From the IMG/VR virus record IMGVR_UViG_3300030116_004829, positions 1 to 56,124 of that record: a DNA stretch of 56,124 nucleotides; one strand, written 5' to 3'. The DNA comes from a virus. The translations under genes were made by a program, and so were the position numbers. Within the stretch, counting starts at the first letter, position 1. The number at the start of each line of letters is the position of its first letter. The notes below the pieces were generated by a model. The model was not told the origin of the DNA. It did not search any database and saw only the letters and a list, made by a program, of their open reading frames with translations. Shown piece by piece: positions 1 through 7,581 of the stretch.

Positions 1-168
1 ATTTTTCATAAACGTCATTTAAAAGTTGATATCTATCAGAAGCATATTTTAAAGATAATTTCGCAGCCAATCCTGCACAAATACAATCTGTCCAACGATA
101 AGGCACATCTGCATCTTGATTAGATAAAGTCACATCATCGAGTTGATTTACTGCCCAATAAACCATAC
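1..168. repeat. Terminal overlap repeat, left copy
   Basis: These 168 bases are repeated in direct orientation at 55957-56124 with one difference: A at 53, G at 56009. The repeat lies inside a single open reading frame that continues across the join. That points to a circular map closed by assembly overlap rather than true physical ends. The mismatch is synonymous in the minus-strand gene (TCT/TCC, Ser), as expected of strain variation in a mixed sample. A real short terminal redundancy cannot be fully excluded. Confidence 0.95.
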
Positions 169-589
169 TGTATGAAGCGTCTGGAACTTGCCAAAAATAA
201 ATTTGCGGAGTGTATTGTCTATCAATCATATATTGATTCGGTTTTCCTGTTTCCGTTTTATTAGGAATTTGATTATATTCTGCTATAGAAACTCTATTAA
301 TCATTTGATCTGTATCATCTTCTCTAATTACAGCATCTATAATATCTATTGTTCCTGCAGGCAATGCATAATTAGATGTTCCACTTGTTAAAGATAATGT
401 GTTGTTGCTAACTGCCCAATAATTGATTCCTCTATTTGCCCATTCTGAAAACAGTAGATTTAAACTCCTTCTTGCAGATTTTGCAAAATACCCAGTCCTA
501 GTTTGAGTATCAATGCCACATCGCTCAAAAGATTCTGAAATAATTTCTTCAATATTCGGTCTAAATGCTACTGATCCAGAAGTTGCCAT
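1..589 (-). CDS. Head-tail connector / tail accessory protein (P22 gp4-like), N-terminal part
   Basis: The frame starts at ATG 589, overlapping the stop of the upstream gene as TAATG, and runs off the window. It resumes at 55956 and ends at 55880, giving 221 residues over the join. The protein shows the layout of short-tail connector proteins: an N-terminal helical part with RRSLNLLFSEWANRG, then a Y-x-L-P turn (NYALPAGTIDII), an IxRxS-type strand, a GKPNQYMIDR segment and a Y-F-W-Q-V-P strand. Proteins of this kind form the ring under the portal that takes the tail hub. It lies in the capsid-to-tail part of the late operon, which suits that role. The family call is by pattern, not by search. 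Confidence 0.65.
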   Translation of the reverse strand, partial: MATSGSVAFRPNIEEIISESFERCGIDTQTRTGYFAKSARRSLNLLFSEWANRGINYWAVSNNTLSLTSGTSNYALPAGTIDIIDAVIREDDTDQMINRVSIAEYNQIPNKTETGKPNQYMIDRQYTPQIYFWQVPDASYSMVYWAVNQLDDVTLSNQDADVPYRWTDCICAGLAAKLSLKYASDRYQLLNDVYEK

Positions 590-1002
590 TAGTACTGTTT
601 AATCCCTCTAATTACAATTTGATATGCATCTCCTGTTGCACCTGCACCAGTGGTTGTAAATTTAATATCACCAGTTCCATTAGTGCCAAAAGACTTGCTA
701 TTAGGTAATCCACCAAATTTAGAAAAATCTTGATAACCAGATTGACCTTCAGTTAAATGCATGATGATTACATTAGTATCTGCTGCAGCTAATATTTCAA
801 CTGTCATAGCTGATATTACCCACCAACACTCTACAATTCTAATGCCTGTGCAAGCATTACCATCTGCATTTGCAGCAAGTGCAGAAACATCTATTTTAGA
901 AACTGCACTTTCATTTCCTGTATCAACATATTGATATTGAAAAGCATAAACAACTTCATTAGTGCTTTCTGATATCTTTGTTGAAGATGTAATATCAGCC
1001 AT
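589..1002 (-). CDS. Small virion structural protein
   Basis: This 137-residue protein has no recognised catalytic motif. It is rich in Ala, Thr, Gly and Ile, with alternating hydrophobic stretches typical of beta-sandwich capsid decoration or head-completion proteins. It lies between the 159-aa structural gene downstream of the capsid and the connector gene, and its stop shares one base with the connector start, so translation is probably coupled. A head-tail joining or decoration role is inferred from position only. The gene looks intact. Confidence 0.6.
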   Translation of the reverse strand: MADITSSTKISESTNEVVYAFQYQYVDTGNESAVSKIDVSALAANADGNACTGIRIVECWWVISAMTVEILAAADTNVIIMHLTEGQSGYQDFSKFGGLPNSKSFGTNGTGDIKFTTTGAGATGDAYQIVIRGIKQY

Positions 1003-1014
1003 TAGTTTCTCCTA

Positions 1015-1494
1015 TTAAGCAGTTGGTGAATCAGAAGACAATCCAAAAAATTTCAAAGATATTGAGCCGACTGATCCTGCTGTTCCTGATATTGTAACTT
1101 CAACTTCATCAGCTGTTTCCGTTGCTGCAGTTGTTGCACCACCAGACATACCTAAAACTCCATTGCAAGGAAAGAATCCTTTAAATCCTGCAGAATCTAG
1201 TGCTGCAGTTATACCATCAACATAACCATCAGGATCTGCATCAGTCCCGATATCTACTAAATTAACAGAGTTTGAAACAGCAGTAACTACTGTAACAGCA
1301 ACACCCATTGGGATAAAATTAGATGGGACACCAATAGCTCCCTCTAAATGACCTGTGCCAGATGCAGCAATTGAAATTGTTGCAGTATAAGTTGACAAAG
1401 TCATCTCATTAGTAAGACCACCACTAGCATTCTTGATGATATGTTTAAAACCATTTTCAGACCTGACTGGTCCAGTAAAAGTTGTATTAGCCAT
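1015..1494 (-). CDS. Putative head decoration or structural protein
   Basis: This protein has 159 residues. The start is supported by an AGGAGATATAAA leader. The sequence is low in charge and rich in Ser, Thr, Gly, Ala and Val, with repeated short beta-type runs such as VAVTVVTAVSNSVNLVD and EVEVTISGTAGSVGSISLKFFG. It is the first gene after the capsid gene and is separated from it by two hairpins, so it may be made at a different level. A decoration protein is plausible; no family is recognised. Confidence 0.55.
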   Translation of the reverse strand: MANTTFTGPVRSENGFKHIIKNASGGLTNEMTLSTYTATISIAASGTGHLEGAIGVPSNFIPMGVAVTVVTAVSNSVNLVDIGTDADPDGYVDGITAALDSAGFKGFFPCNGVLGMSGGATTAATETADEVEVTISGTAGSVGSISLKFFGLSSDSPTA

Positions 1495-1518
1495 TTTATA
1501 TCTCCTGTCTTGGCAAAT

Positions 1519-1537
1519 GTCAGCTTTCGCTGTCAGT
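1519..1537 (-). other. Short GAAA-tetraloop hairpin after the capsid terminator
   Basis: On the minus strand the sequence reads TGACAGC-GAAA-GCTGACA, pairing at six of seven positions around a GNRA tetraloop. It follows the terminator-like hairpin at 1548-1567 and precedes the start at 1494. It may stabilise the 5' end of the downstream mRNA or slow its decay. No U-run follows it. Confidence 0.45.
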
Positions 1538-1540
1538 GAT

Positions 1541-1567
1541 ATTAAAAGGGAGAGCTTTCACTCTCCC
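1541..1567 (-). terminator. Terminator-like hairpin downstream of the major capsid gene
   Basis: On the minus strand GGGAGAG pairs perfectly with CTCTCCC across a 6-nt loop (stem 1548-1554 with 1561-1567) and is followed by TTTTAAT. It begins just past the capsid stop codon at 1575. Hairpins with a short, imperfect U-run after capsid genes commonly act as partial terminators or 3'-end stabilisers that raise capsid mRNA over downstream genes. Confidence 0.65.
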
Positions 1568-1574
1568 CTAGTTT

Positions 1575-2486
1575 TTATGCAGCTCCTTCAGAACCGAATA
1601 TGCCACGCCAATCAGTAAAACCGAAAGAATATCTTTCTCTTACTTTATAACGAACATTTCCTGTTTCAAAGTCACCTTCCATACCTTTTTTCATAGGAGT
1701 CCTTTGGAACATTTTCATTCCATCAGGAACATCAGTCAAAATAAAAAACTGATCAGAATCAGATAGACGACGCATTACATGATATCCTTTAGGTAAATAA
1801 CCACCTGATCGGATAGCATTAATATCATTGTCTGCTGTTCCAGTCCTTAACTGAGATTCTAAAAGTCTCTCAGCTGTAAAGGTATATGCAGTTGGAATAA
1901 CAAGAGTTGTACCTTGTGCAGCAACTCTTAGACCTCTATCATCCTTCATGTCTGCTATTTGTATTAGCATAGACTCTAATGAAGTTTCAGAAAGATCTGC
2001 AGCAGTTGCCAAAGTATTACTTTGATTTCCACTTCTTGTTGGGTGTGATGTGCTTAACAAAGAAACTCCATCACCACCAGCATAAGTACCAGCAGTTGTC
2101 GCATTATTCAAAATATCTGCAGCTTTCAGCTCTTTGGTCGCAGCCATTGAGCGTGCAAGTGCTTTAGTATATCTTGAAGCAATTGACCCATACTGACCAT
2201 CTTCTTCTGCTTCCTCAGTAATTGAGAACGCTAAAGCGATAGTTTCATGCTGATAGCGTGCAGTCCATTGTTGACTCGCACTATCATAAGATATTGCTGC
2301 ACCTTCAGCTTTTGTTGGTGCATTTCCGAAGCCTTCCAATAACACATCTTCTTCAAAAGCTTTACTTGAAGTATTTGAAGAAAATACTGCTGTGTATTCA
2401 GGAGGATAGCTATCATACTCAAGACCGAAAAGAGTATTCAATCCTGGTTCGAGCATTTTAGCAAATTGTGCTCTATTCATCGCCAT
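1575..2486 (-). CDS. Major capsid protein
   Basis: This 303-residue protein forms the icosahedral shell. The C-terminal half carries a pattern recognisable from HK97-fold major head subunits, especially the Mu gpT-type and marine-phage forms: ADMKDDRGLRVAAQG, TLVIPTAYTFTAERLL and GYHVMRRLSDSDQFFILTD, ending in a YKVRERYSFGFTDWRG strand. The N-terminal half contains the SKAFEEDVLLEGFG and YDSASQQWTARYQHE segments. Its place after scaffold-like and small structural genes, and the terminator-like hairpin behind it, fit a highly expressed capsid gene. No long N-terminal delta domain is seen, matching the presence of a separate scaffold gene. Confidence 0.85.
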   Translation of the reverse strand: MAMNRAQFAKMLEPGLNTLFGLEYDSYPPEYTAVFSSNTSSKAFEEDVLLEGFGNAPTKAEGAAISYDSASQQWTARYQHETIALAFSITEEAEEDGQYGSIASRYTKALARSMAATKELKAADILNNATTAGTYAGGDGVSLLSTSHPTRSGNQSNTLATAADLSETSLESMLIQIADMKDDRGLRVAAQGTTLVIPTAYTFTAERLLESQLRTGTADNDINAIRSGGYLPKGYHVMRRLSDSDQFFILTDVPDGMKMFQRTPMKKGMEGDFETGNVRYKVRERYSFGFTDWRGIFGSEGAA

Positions 2487-2499
2487 TATTCATGCCCTC

Positions 2500-3051
2500 C
2501 TATATACCAGCAGTTGCTTTTAGAAGATGCTCATTAATAAGCACCTCTAAGACAGCATACTGCGCCATTGAATTATCAGGTGTATCATGTAAAGCTAATA
2601 TTTTACATGTAGCTGTACCATTACTCATAGTACCATTTAAACTAAAACCTGAACGACCAGTTGTTGTAGATCCTGCTCCTGCAACAACATCAGCACACTC
2701 GCCAATGCTTGCTTGAGTTGGAGTACCAGCTGATTGTATTTTATAGACGATATAAGGATCATCATAAACATAAGCGATTATCTCTGTAGCTGTTGTGCCA
2801 CTTGGCCAATACTCGCTATAGACATAAGAACCATCTGATGCAGTATAACTCACTCCTGCAAATACACCAATGTTGTTTGTTTCTGTAGCAGTATGAGGTG
2901 TAATTACACCATCTGCTGTAAGAATGCAAAGATCACCTGTAAAGATGTTCTCTGCCAAACCACTTGTAATTGTGTATTTATTTGCACGAGGAGCATTACC
3001 ACTCATATGGCGGATTGGGACTAGCCCAAAGGCTGCATTTACATTAGCCAT
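2500..3051 (-). CDS. Head-associated structural protein
   Basis: This protein has 183 residues. It starts MANVNAAFGLVPIRHMSG, a kind of opening seen in capsid-adjacent proteins of many marine phages. The body is beta-rich (GVFAGVSYTASDGSYVYSEYW, then EIIAYVYDDPYIVYKIQ) and ends in an AQYAVLEVLINEHLL helix. It sits immediately before the capsid gene in the same operon. A decoration or capsid-stabilising role is the best guess from layout and sequence type. No enzymatic motif is visible. Confidence 0.6.
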   Translation of the reverse strand: MANVNAAFGLVPIRHMSGNAPRANKYTITSGLAENIFTGDLCILTADGVITPHTATETNNIGVFAGVSYTASDGSYVYSEYWPSGTTATEIIAYVYDDPYIVYKIQSAGTPTQASIGECADVVAGAGSTTTGRSGFSLNGTMSNGTATCKILALHDTPDNSMAQYAVLEVLINEHLLKATAGI

Positions 3052-3075
3052 TTTTTGCTCCTACAAAATTAAGTT

Positions 3076-3555
3076 TCATTTATCATCCATGATAGATAAA
3101 TCTCTACCACGACTCGAAGTAGACTCCCTAGTTTGATAAATAGGTTGTCCTGTTTTTCGTCCTAACGCATCAAGGTCTGAAGCAACTGCTTCATTTTGCT
3201 CTGAGTTTCTTTGATTGTAATATGCCTTCATAGACCTATGGGTTTCTTCTGGCATTTCGCAAAGCAACATTCCTTCAATTCCTATACAGCCTTTCCACTC
3301 ACCGTGATTGATAGTTGGGTATCGCTTATCTTTCACTGAGTCAGCAGAGCGTGGATTCCAGCCTTCACGCATACGTTTGTATACATTATCTGGAGTTTCT
3401 TTACCCTGAATCGAGGTAGTTATCCATCGTTGAACATATCCTGGACGACATTCTGGAGCATCCAACAATGACGGAGGTTTCCATGAAACAGCAGGCTTTT
3501 GCTGTCTTATAGGATCTCTTATTTCGTTTGCACGCACATTTCTTTTCTCAACCAT
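3076..3555 (-). CDS. Conserved hypothetical head-region protein
   Basis: This 159-residue, charged and largely hydrophilic protein contains WITTSIQGKETPDNVYKRMREGWNPR and IEGMLLCEMPEETHRSMKAYYNQR. The C-terminal end is polar and probably flexible. It lies between the scaffold-like gene and the capsid-flanking gene with 2-24 nt spacing. It may be an assembly factor made alongside the scaffold, but I do not recognise a family with certainty. Confidence 0.55.
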   Translation of the reverse strand: MVEKRNVRANEIRDPIRQQKPAVSWKPPSLLDAPECRPGYVQRWITTSIQGKETPDNVYKRMREGWNPRSADSVKDKRYPTINHGEWKGCIGIEGMLLCEMPEETHRSMKAYYNQRNSEQNEAVASDLDALGRKTGQPIYQTRESTSSRGRDLSIMDDK

Positions 3556-3557
3556 AA

Positions 3558-4463
3558 CTAGTTCCTCTCTTGTTTTCTGATTTCAGCTTCATATTTTTTA
3601 AGACTACTTTCATCTGTTATTCCAAGTTCTCTAGCCATTCTCAATTGATCTTGAGACATACGCACTCTATTGCCCTTGTATTTTTGAGGTGCGCCAGTAG
3701 TTGGAGCGACAGGAGATCTACTTTTCACCTTCGGTTTACTCGGACTTGAAGATGAGTTTAACTCGGGAAAGACAGAAAGTAAACGAGAATTTAAATTTTC
3801 GTAATATTCGTCTGAATTTTTATCATATCCCTCTACATCGAGTTGAACATCTATTGCTCTTGCAGCAGCAGTTTCTCGTTCAAATCCTGGAGAATTAAAC
3901 CAATTATTCTTTTGCCACCAATCAATAGCTTTAGGTGGTGCAGGATTTTGAACAGTTTGTTGAGCTTTGCCTACTGTTGGAGAAGTATTTTGTTGTGCTC
4001 TTTGTTGCCTTTGAATTTCAGCAATTCTTATTGTTGCTCTCATATCAGCTAATTGTTCTTGAAAATTAATTTGAGCTTCAGTATCACCTTCTTCAACTGC
4101 TTTTTTAAGTGCGAGTCTAGTTTGATTGTATCTTGTTTTAAATTGATCTGCTGCACTTTTTTCTGAACCTTGCTCAAGACGAGACAATCTAGCATTAAGT
4201 TGACTATTCTGCTCTTGCATCTCTTTAGCTTGTAACTCTGCAGCTCTTCTTTGCTCAACTAATTTAGCAATCCTTTTTTGCACTTTTTGACCATACTCAG
4301 GATCTTCTTGAGGTTTCTGCTCTTCTTCAGCTTTTTTCTCTTCAGCGACGTCTTTCGCTTCTTCAACAGGATCATCAGTTATTTCTATTTGAAAATCTTC
4401 TGGTTCACCTTTAGCTTTTTTAATTTCAGCTTCTATTTCTTTTTCTACTTCTTCTTTTTCCAT
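3558..4463 (-). CDS. Putative capsid scaffolding protein
   Basis: This 301-residue protein has a very acidic N-terminal third of Glu/Lys-rich helices. A predicted coiled coil follows (about residues 80-165, KRIAKLVEQRRAAELQAKEMQ onwards). The C-terminus is basic (SKPKVKSRSPVAPTTG, then a short helix ending in EIRKQERN). This charge layout, with a helical rod and a basic C-terminal tail, is that of podovirus scaffolding proteins, and the gene precedes the capsid gene as expected. The start is supported by TTGGAG 7-10 nt upstream. The call rests on composition and position. Confidence 0.65.
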   Translation of the reverse strand: MEKEEVEKEIEAEIKKAKGEPEDFQIEITDDPVEEAKDVAEEKKAEEEQKPQEDPEYGQKVQKRIAKLVEQRRAAELQAKEMQEQNSQLNARLSRLEQGSEKSAADQFKTRYNQTRLALKKAVEEGDTEAQINFQEQLADMRATIRIAEIQRQQRAQQNTSPTVGKAQQTVQNPAPPKAIDWWQKNNWFNSPGFERETAAARAIDVQLDVEGYDKNSDEYYENLNSRLLSVFPELNSSSSPSKPKVKSRSPVAPTTGAPQKYKGNRVRMSQDQLRMARELGITDESSLKKYEAEIRKQERN

Positions 4464-4478
4464 GGTACGACTCCAAGT

Positions 4479-4877
4479 TTACGTTACATAAGCCATGATA
4501 TCAGTTCCCTCTTGCAAAATAGATGTGATTTCATCATCATTAAGCAATAAAAACTTAACACCATTAACTGTTATTTTTTGACCAGCATATTTTCCATATG
4601 TAACTCTGTCTCCTACTCTAGGAATAGAATTACTTTTCCAAGAAATACCTGTGTCACGATCACGATAAGCTAAATCACCCATTGCAGCAACTTTTCCAGA
4701 AGCAATTAAATAATCTTCATTGTCTTTAGATTGTGCAGTCAAAATTAAACCACCTTCTGTTTTTGTTTTTGCTTGATTAGGTTTTATTAGAACTTTCCAG
4801 TTTAAAGGAACTGGCAAAAGATCAGAAGTTATCGTGGCTTCTGTATCTTCATCCTTATATTCATGTTGATGAGACAT
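4479..4877 (-). CDS. groES: GroES-like co-chaperonin
   Basis: The Cpn10 fold is readable: PVPLNWKVLIKPNQAKTKTEGGLIL (first strand and mobile loop), ASGKVAAMGDLAYRD, PRVGDRVTYGKYAGQKITVNG and the closing FLLLNDDEITSIL. Phage co-chaperonins, T4 gp31 being the best known, join host GroEL to fold the capsid protein. Here the gene lies two genes upstream of the capsid in the same operon. I choose ATG 4877, which gives 132 residues. It has GAGG nine bases upstream and follows the previous stop by one base. Earlier in-frame ATGs at 4895 and 4886 lack a suitable leader. Confidence 0.85.
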   Translation of the reverse strand: MSHQHEYKDEDTEATITSDLLPVPLNWKVLIKPNQAKTKTEGGLILTAQSKDNEDYLIASGKVAAMGDLAYRDRDTGISWKSNSIPRVGDRVTYGKYAGQKITVNGVKFLLLNDDEITSILQEGTDIMAYVT

Positions 4878-4878
4878 G

Positions 4879-5076
4879 TTATTCATCCTCTTCATTTAAT
4901 TTTTTCAATGTTTCATCGATAATCTCAATGGATTGTTGTAATCCTTCAGCGACACCGACGTGTTTATGATACGATTGAAGGTCAGCCATTCGACCTTCAA
5001 CCATACTCATTCCAATTTCAGTCTTTCTTTGCTTCAGGTTTGCTTTTATTTTCTGGAGCAGGTCTGTTACTGTCAT
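4879..5076 (-). CDS. Small helical hypothetical protein
   Basis: This protein has 65 residues and is mostly helical by composition (LLQKIKANLKQRKTEIGM, then EGLQQSIEIIDETLKKLNEE), likely a short coiled coil. A strong AGGAGG lies seven bases before the ATG. Its 3' end carries the GAGG leader of the groES gene, so the two are probably coupled. The function is not known; a capsid-assembly helper is possible from context. Confidence 0.6.
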   Translation of the reverse strand: MTVTDLLQKIKANLKQRKTEIGMSMVEGRMADLQSYHKHVGVAEGLQQSIEIIDETLKKLNEEDE

Positions 5077-5137
5077 TTTTTACACCTCCTGACATAGATA
5101 CGCCAGTTACATGTATAACAACATCTTTTTCCGACAT
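5018..5137 (-). CDS. Tiny overlapping ORF, 39 residues
   Basis: The ATG at 5137 directly follows the TAA of the Lys-rich gene upstream and has AAAGGA seven bases before it. The product starts MSEKDVVIHVTGVSMSGG and ends in a Lys/Pro/Glu-rich tail. Its second half overlaps the next gene in another frame and supplies that gene's AGGAGG leader. It could be a real small protein or a leader that couples translation. Confidence 0.45.
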   Translation of the reverse strand: MSEKDVVIHVTGVSMSGGVKNDSNRPAPENKSKPEAKKD

Positions 5138-5227
5138 TTAATATCCTTTCTTTTTGCCTTTAGTCATTTTTTTCTTTTTAGCCATTTTCTTATTACCTTT
5201 GGCCATTTTCTTTTTGCCATGCATCAT
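5138..5227 (-). CDS. 29-residue lysine-rich peptide
   Basis: The best start is ATG 5227 with AAAGGAGGTGATTCTAAA before it. The longer open frame reaching 5323 lacks a leader. The product is almost half lysine in repeated K-K-M-A-K-G-type units. It resembles the small basic proteins at 7.4-8.8 kb and may bind DNA or neutralise charge in the capsid. That role is inferred from composition. Confidence 0.55.
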   Translation of the reverse strand: MMHGKKKMAKGNKKMAKKKKMTKGKKKGY

Positions 5228-5267
5228 TTTAGAATCACCTCCTTTTAATAATTTACTAAATTGACTT

Positions 5268-6212
5268 CTATTCAACTGTTTGATCTCCTGATATAAATGG
5301 CAGAACACCCACTGGTGCAACACCTGCTAAAGTGCTTGAAATATTTTTTAAGAGAGGATCAAATATGGCTCTGGTTTGTCTTATTCTTTCTGGTTGACCT
5401 CCGATAGCTATATTGGTCTTAGGATAATTAACATCATAATTACCATATGGTCCAGTGACAGGAGTTGTTTTAGAATCTAAAGATTTTAAAAAACTTTGAA
5501 TTTTATAATAATCACCTCTGTCGCTGCCAATATCGTAAATATCTCTAAATTCTACAGTTTTTGAGGGAACTTCTCCTGGAGAAGTCAACCTAACAATATC
5601 TTCTGTTGTATAATCTTTAGGAGAAGTTCTTCCGACAACTGGAAATCTATCTGTACTCGGTCCAAAATATTCTTCAATATTTAATCTTGGCATTGATGAG
5701 TATTCTTCGTCTTCTGGAAAAACTTTTGTTTCAGGCGACATGCTTTTCCAAGATTGGTTGTCAGCTTCTACAATCGTTGTTGGAATAATTTCACCTTTTA
5801 TAGTCTTTTGAGGTCTTACAACAAATTCCATAACGTCTTTTCCATAGGTCTGAGCCAAAGCTGGGTCTCTAGATCCGAAAATAAATCCAGTATGTAAATT
5901 TACATTTCCGATATTAGTGTGACTTCCTCTATAAAAAAGATTATTTAAATCGAAGCCAATCTGCTTCGCTCTTTCCATTCTATCTAATTTACCCATTGGC
6001 AAATCATAATTGTTTAGCAAATAATTAAAATCAGCATTCCTAAAACTAGCTTCAGCTGTAGACAACTCGCCATCAGTCAATTCACGACCTTCTTTTCTGG
6101 CTGTAGAAACTATTCTTATAACTTCTGCAGCTTCTTCTTGGGCAAGTGTTGTAGGCACTTTTTCTTTTAAAGATTTTAAAAATGTTGTTACTATTTTACT
6201 TACGATTGGCAT
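5268..6212 (-). CDS. Polyvalent-protein-like ADP-ribosyltransferase (ART) domain protein
   Basis: This protein has 314 residues. Around 93-124 it shows YRGS, a short gap, then FIFGSRDPALAQTYG, matching the Y-R/H-G and F-(T/G)-x-D-x-x-x-A-x-x-Y pattern of phage ART domains. Near the C-terminus (about 277-287) IRQTRAIFDPLLKN resembles the I-R-S-x-x-A-x-F-D-P segment that ends many polyvalent-protein toxin domains, and GVAPVGVLPF follows. Such proteins are thought to be packaged and injected to modify host targets. It is cotranscribed with a second ART-like gene (7581-8123), with TAATG coupling to the gene upstream. Activity is inferred and the target is unknown. Confidence 0.55.
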   Translation of the reverse strand: MPIVSKIVTTFLKSLKEKVPTTLAQEEAAEVIRIVSTARKEGRELTDGELSTAEASFRNADFNYLLNNYDLPMGKLDRMERAKQIGFDLNNLFYRGSHTNIGNVNLHTGFIFGSRDPALAQTYGKDVMEFVVRPQKTIKGEIIPTTIVEADNQSWKSMSPETKVFPEDEEYSSMPRLNIEEYFGPSTDRFPVVGRTSPKDYTTEDIVRLTSPGEVPSKTVEFRDIYDIGSDRGDYYKIQSFLKSLDSKTTPVTGPYGNYDVNYPKTNIAIGGQPERIRQTRAIFDPLLKNISSTLAGVAPVGVLPFISGDQTVE

Positions 6213-7390
6213 TATTCACTAACTTCAGATATAATTTTTCCAACTATATCTTCCTCATTGCTTCCATAAAATTTTTCCCAAAGTTCGTCTTCGGACCAAT
6301 TTTCCCAATTTTCTGATTCATCTCCGAGACCAAGTTTTTTTCCAACATCTGGGTCTCCTTCAGCACCACCAAATTCAAGATATGTTTCCCAAACTTTTGT
6401 GTTTTTTCTTGTAGTTGAATCAGTCTTATTAATAAAATTTATTATTTCGTCGTCTGTGTATCCAAACTGTATTTGAAGATTTTCTAAATAATCAGACATT
6501 TCACTATTAGAAGAAATCATATCTAATTCATCTTGATCAACAGCTTTCTTTTTCATCTCAAAATATTTTTTTGATTTATTAAGCTCTGATGAAAAATTTT
6601 CAATACTTTCTTTCATCGTTTCATCTCCATACTGTGGACCTTTACCAAAATCTGTAAAATCCATCAGCTCATTAATTACTCTAGTCCTTGATGGTTGTCC
6701 TACATTTTCCACAACAGCACCTGCAATTTTTGATGCAACAGGTTTAACAACTGGGATATCTGAAACTGGCATAACATCCTCCATAATCTTTCCAACAGGA
6801 ACTTCACTCAATGCTCCTACTGCAACTGGTGCTGCAGCAATTGCTCCTAATGCTTCTCTTCTAGATAGATCAGTTGGTGTTTCCGAAGTCACTTTATTTT
6901 TTAATTTTTGAAAAAATTCAGAAACTTTTGGAGAAACAAATTTTACAGCTTTCTCACCACCATAACCTAGCAATCCTGATAAAGTACCAACTAATGCTGC
7001 ATCTTTTGCTCTGCCTTCAACACCTTCACCTGCCAAAAAACCTTCTAATCCTCCTAATGCTGCTGAAGTTCCAGTTACACCTAATTTTGTTGCTAATGCT
7101 GGGACAGACATAATTAAAGTTGGCAAAACACCAGATATGTAAGCACCAGTGCTTGCTCCTGGATTTTTCTCTGCAAAAGACTCCATCTCAGATCTTATTT
7201 GATCTATATTTTCATTGTAAGACTTATCTCCTAAAACAGACTTGATTATTGCTTCAGCTTCGTCAGAACCACCTAAAGTTAATCCTTGAGCAAATTGTCT
7301 GCCTGCTCCAGCAAGATCTTTTCCAAGATCTTCGGTATAGATATCGCTGAATGTAGCACCTTTAGGCAATGCACCTATAACTTGAACCAC
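6212..7390 (-). CDS. Putative ejected internal virion protein
   Basis: This 392-residue protein starts at GTG 7390, overlapping the previous stop as TAGTG. The N-terminal part (GLTLGGSDEAEAIIKSVLG, then IDQIRSEMESFAEKNPGAS) resembles N-terminal regions of large phage ejection proteins. Residues about 88-150 are Gly/Ala/Leu-rich and may cross or insert in membrane. A second hydrophobic run follows SRREALG near residue 177. The C-terminal half is acidic with no motif I can name. It lies between two ART-like genes, so it may be their carrier or a partner delivered with them. Confidence 0.5.
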   Translation of the reverse strand: MVQVIGALPKGATFSDIYTEDLGKDLAGAGRQFAQGLTLGGSDEAEAIIKSVLGDKSYNENIDQIRSEMESFAEKNPGASTGAYISGVLPTLIMSVPALATKLGVTGTSAALGGLEGFLAGEGVEGRAKDAALVGTLSGLLGYGGEKAVKFVSPKVSEFFQKLKNKVTSETPTDLSRREALGAIAAAPVAVGALSEVPVGKIMEDVMPVSDIPVVKPVASKIAGAVVENVGQPSRTRVINELMDFTDFGKGPQYGDETMKESIENFSSELNKSKKYFEMKKKAVDQDELDMISSNSEMSDYLENLQIQFGYTDDEIINFINKTDSTTRKNTKVWETYLEFGGAEGDPDVGKKLGLGDESENWENWSEDELWEKFYGSNEEDIVGKIISEVSE

Positions 7391-7581
7391 TAAACTTGAC
7401 CTCCAGACAATTCTCTTGCTAATACTTTTAAAGTTTCATTAAAACTTTTGTCAAGTTCTTTTGCTGCTTTTGCAAATTTACGAGGAGACACTTCGTCAGA
7501 ATCTATTCCTCTGCGTTTTAAAAAACTTTTTGCAGCTCTTATCTCTGCTGCTGCGACTCTTTTAATTGCTGCTTTGGCCAT
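7390..7581 (-). CDS. Small basic Ala/Lys-rich protein
   Basis: This 63-residue, strongly helical, basic protein starts MAKAAIKRVAAAEIRAAKSFLKRRG. It is translationally coupled at both ends (TAATG upstream, TAGTG downstream). The composition suggests nucleic acid binding or packing inside the head. No family recognised. It belongs to the string of small basic genes between the portal and ART-like genes. Confidence 0.6.
   Translation of the reverse strand: MAKAAIKRVAAAEIRAAKSFLKRRGIDSDEVSPRKFAKAAKELDKSFNETLKVLARELSGGQV

Noticed and set aside
1-168. True short terminal repeat of a linear genome
   Set aside because: It lies inside one continuous gene in the middle of the late operon and has a mismatch, both better explained by assembly overlap on a circular map. 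Coverage data could reverse this.
1081-1115. A second hammerhead-like site (CTGATGA with GAAAC nearby on the minus strand)
   Set aside because: GAAAC stands directly before CTGATGA with no room for stems, and the stretch is coding. No other site in the window has both core parts in a workable order.
4278-4550. Phe-rich plus-strand frame of 90 residues
   Set aside because: It is antisense to the Glu/Lys-rich scaffold gene; runs of GAA/AAA always read as Phe on the other strand.
5228-5323. N-terminal extension of the Lys-rich peptide to 5323 (61 residues)
   Set aside because: No leader before that ATG and it runs into the end of the ART-like gene; ATG 5227 has a strong AAAGGAGG leader.
6840-6870. 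Twin-arginine signal (SRREALGAIAAAPVAVGAL) in the 392-aa protein
   Set aside because: It is near residue 177, not at the N-terminus, so it cannot act as a normal Tat signal. It is more likely a membrane-active segment of an ejected protein.
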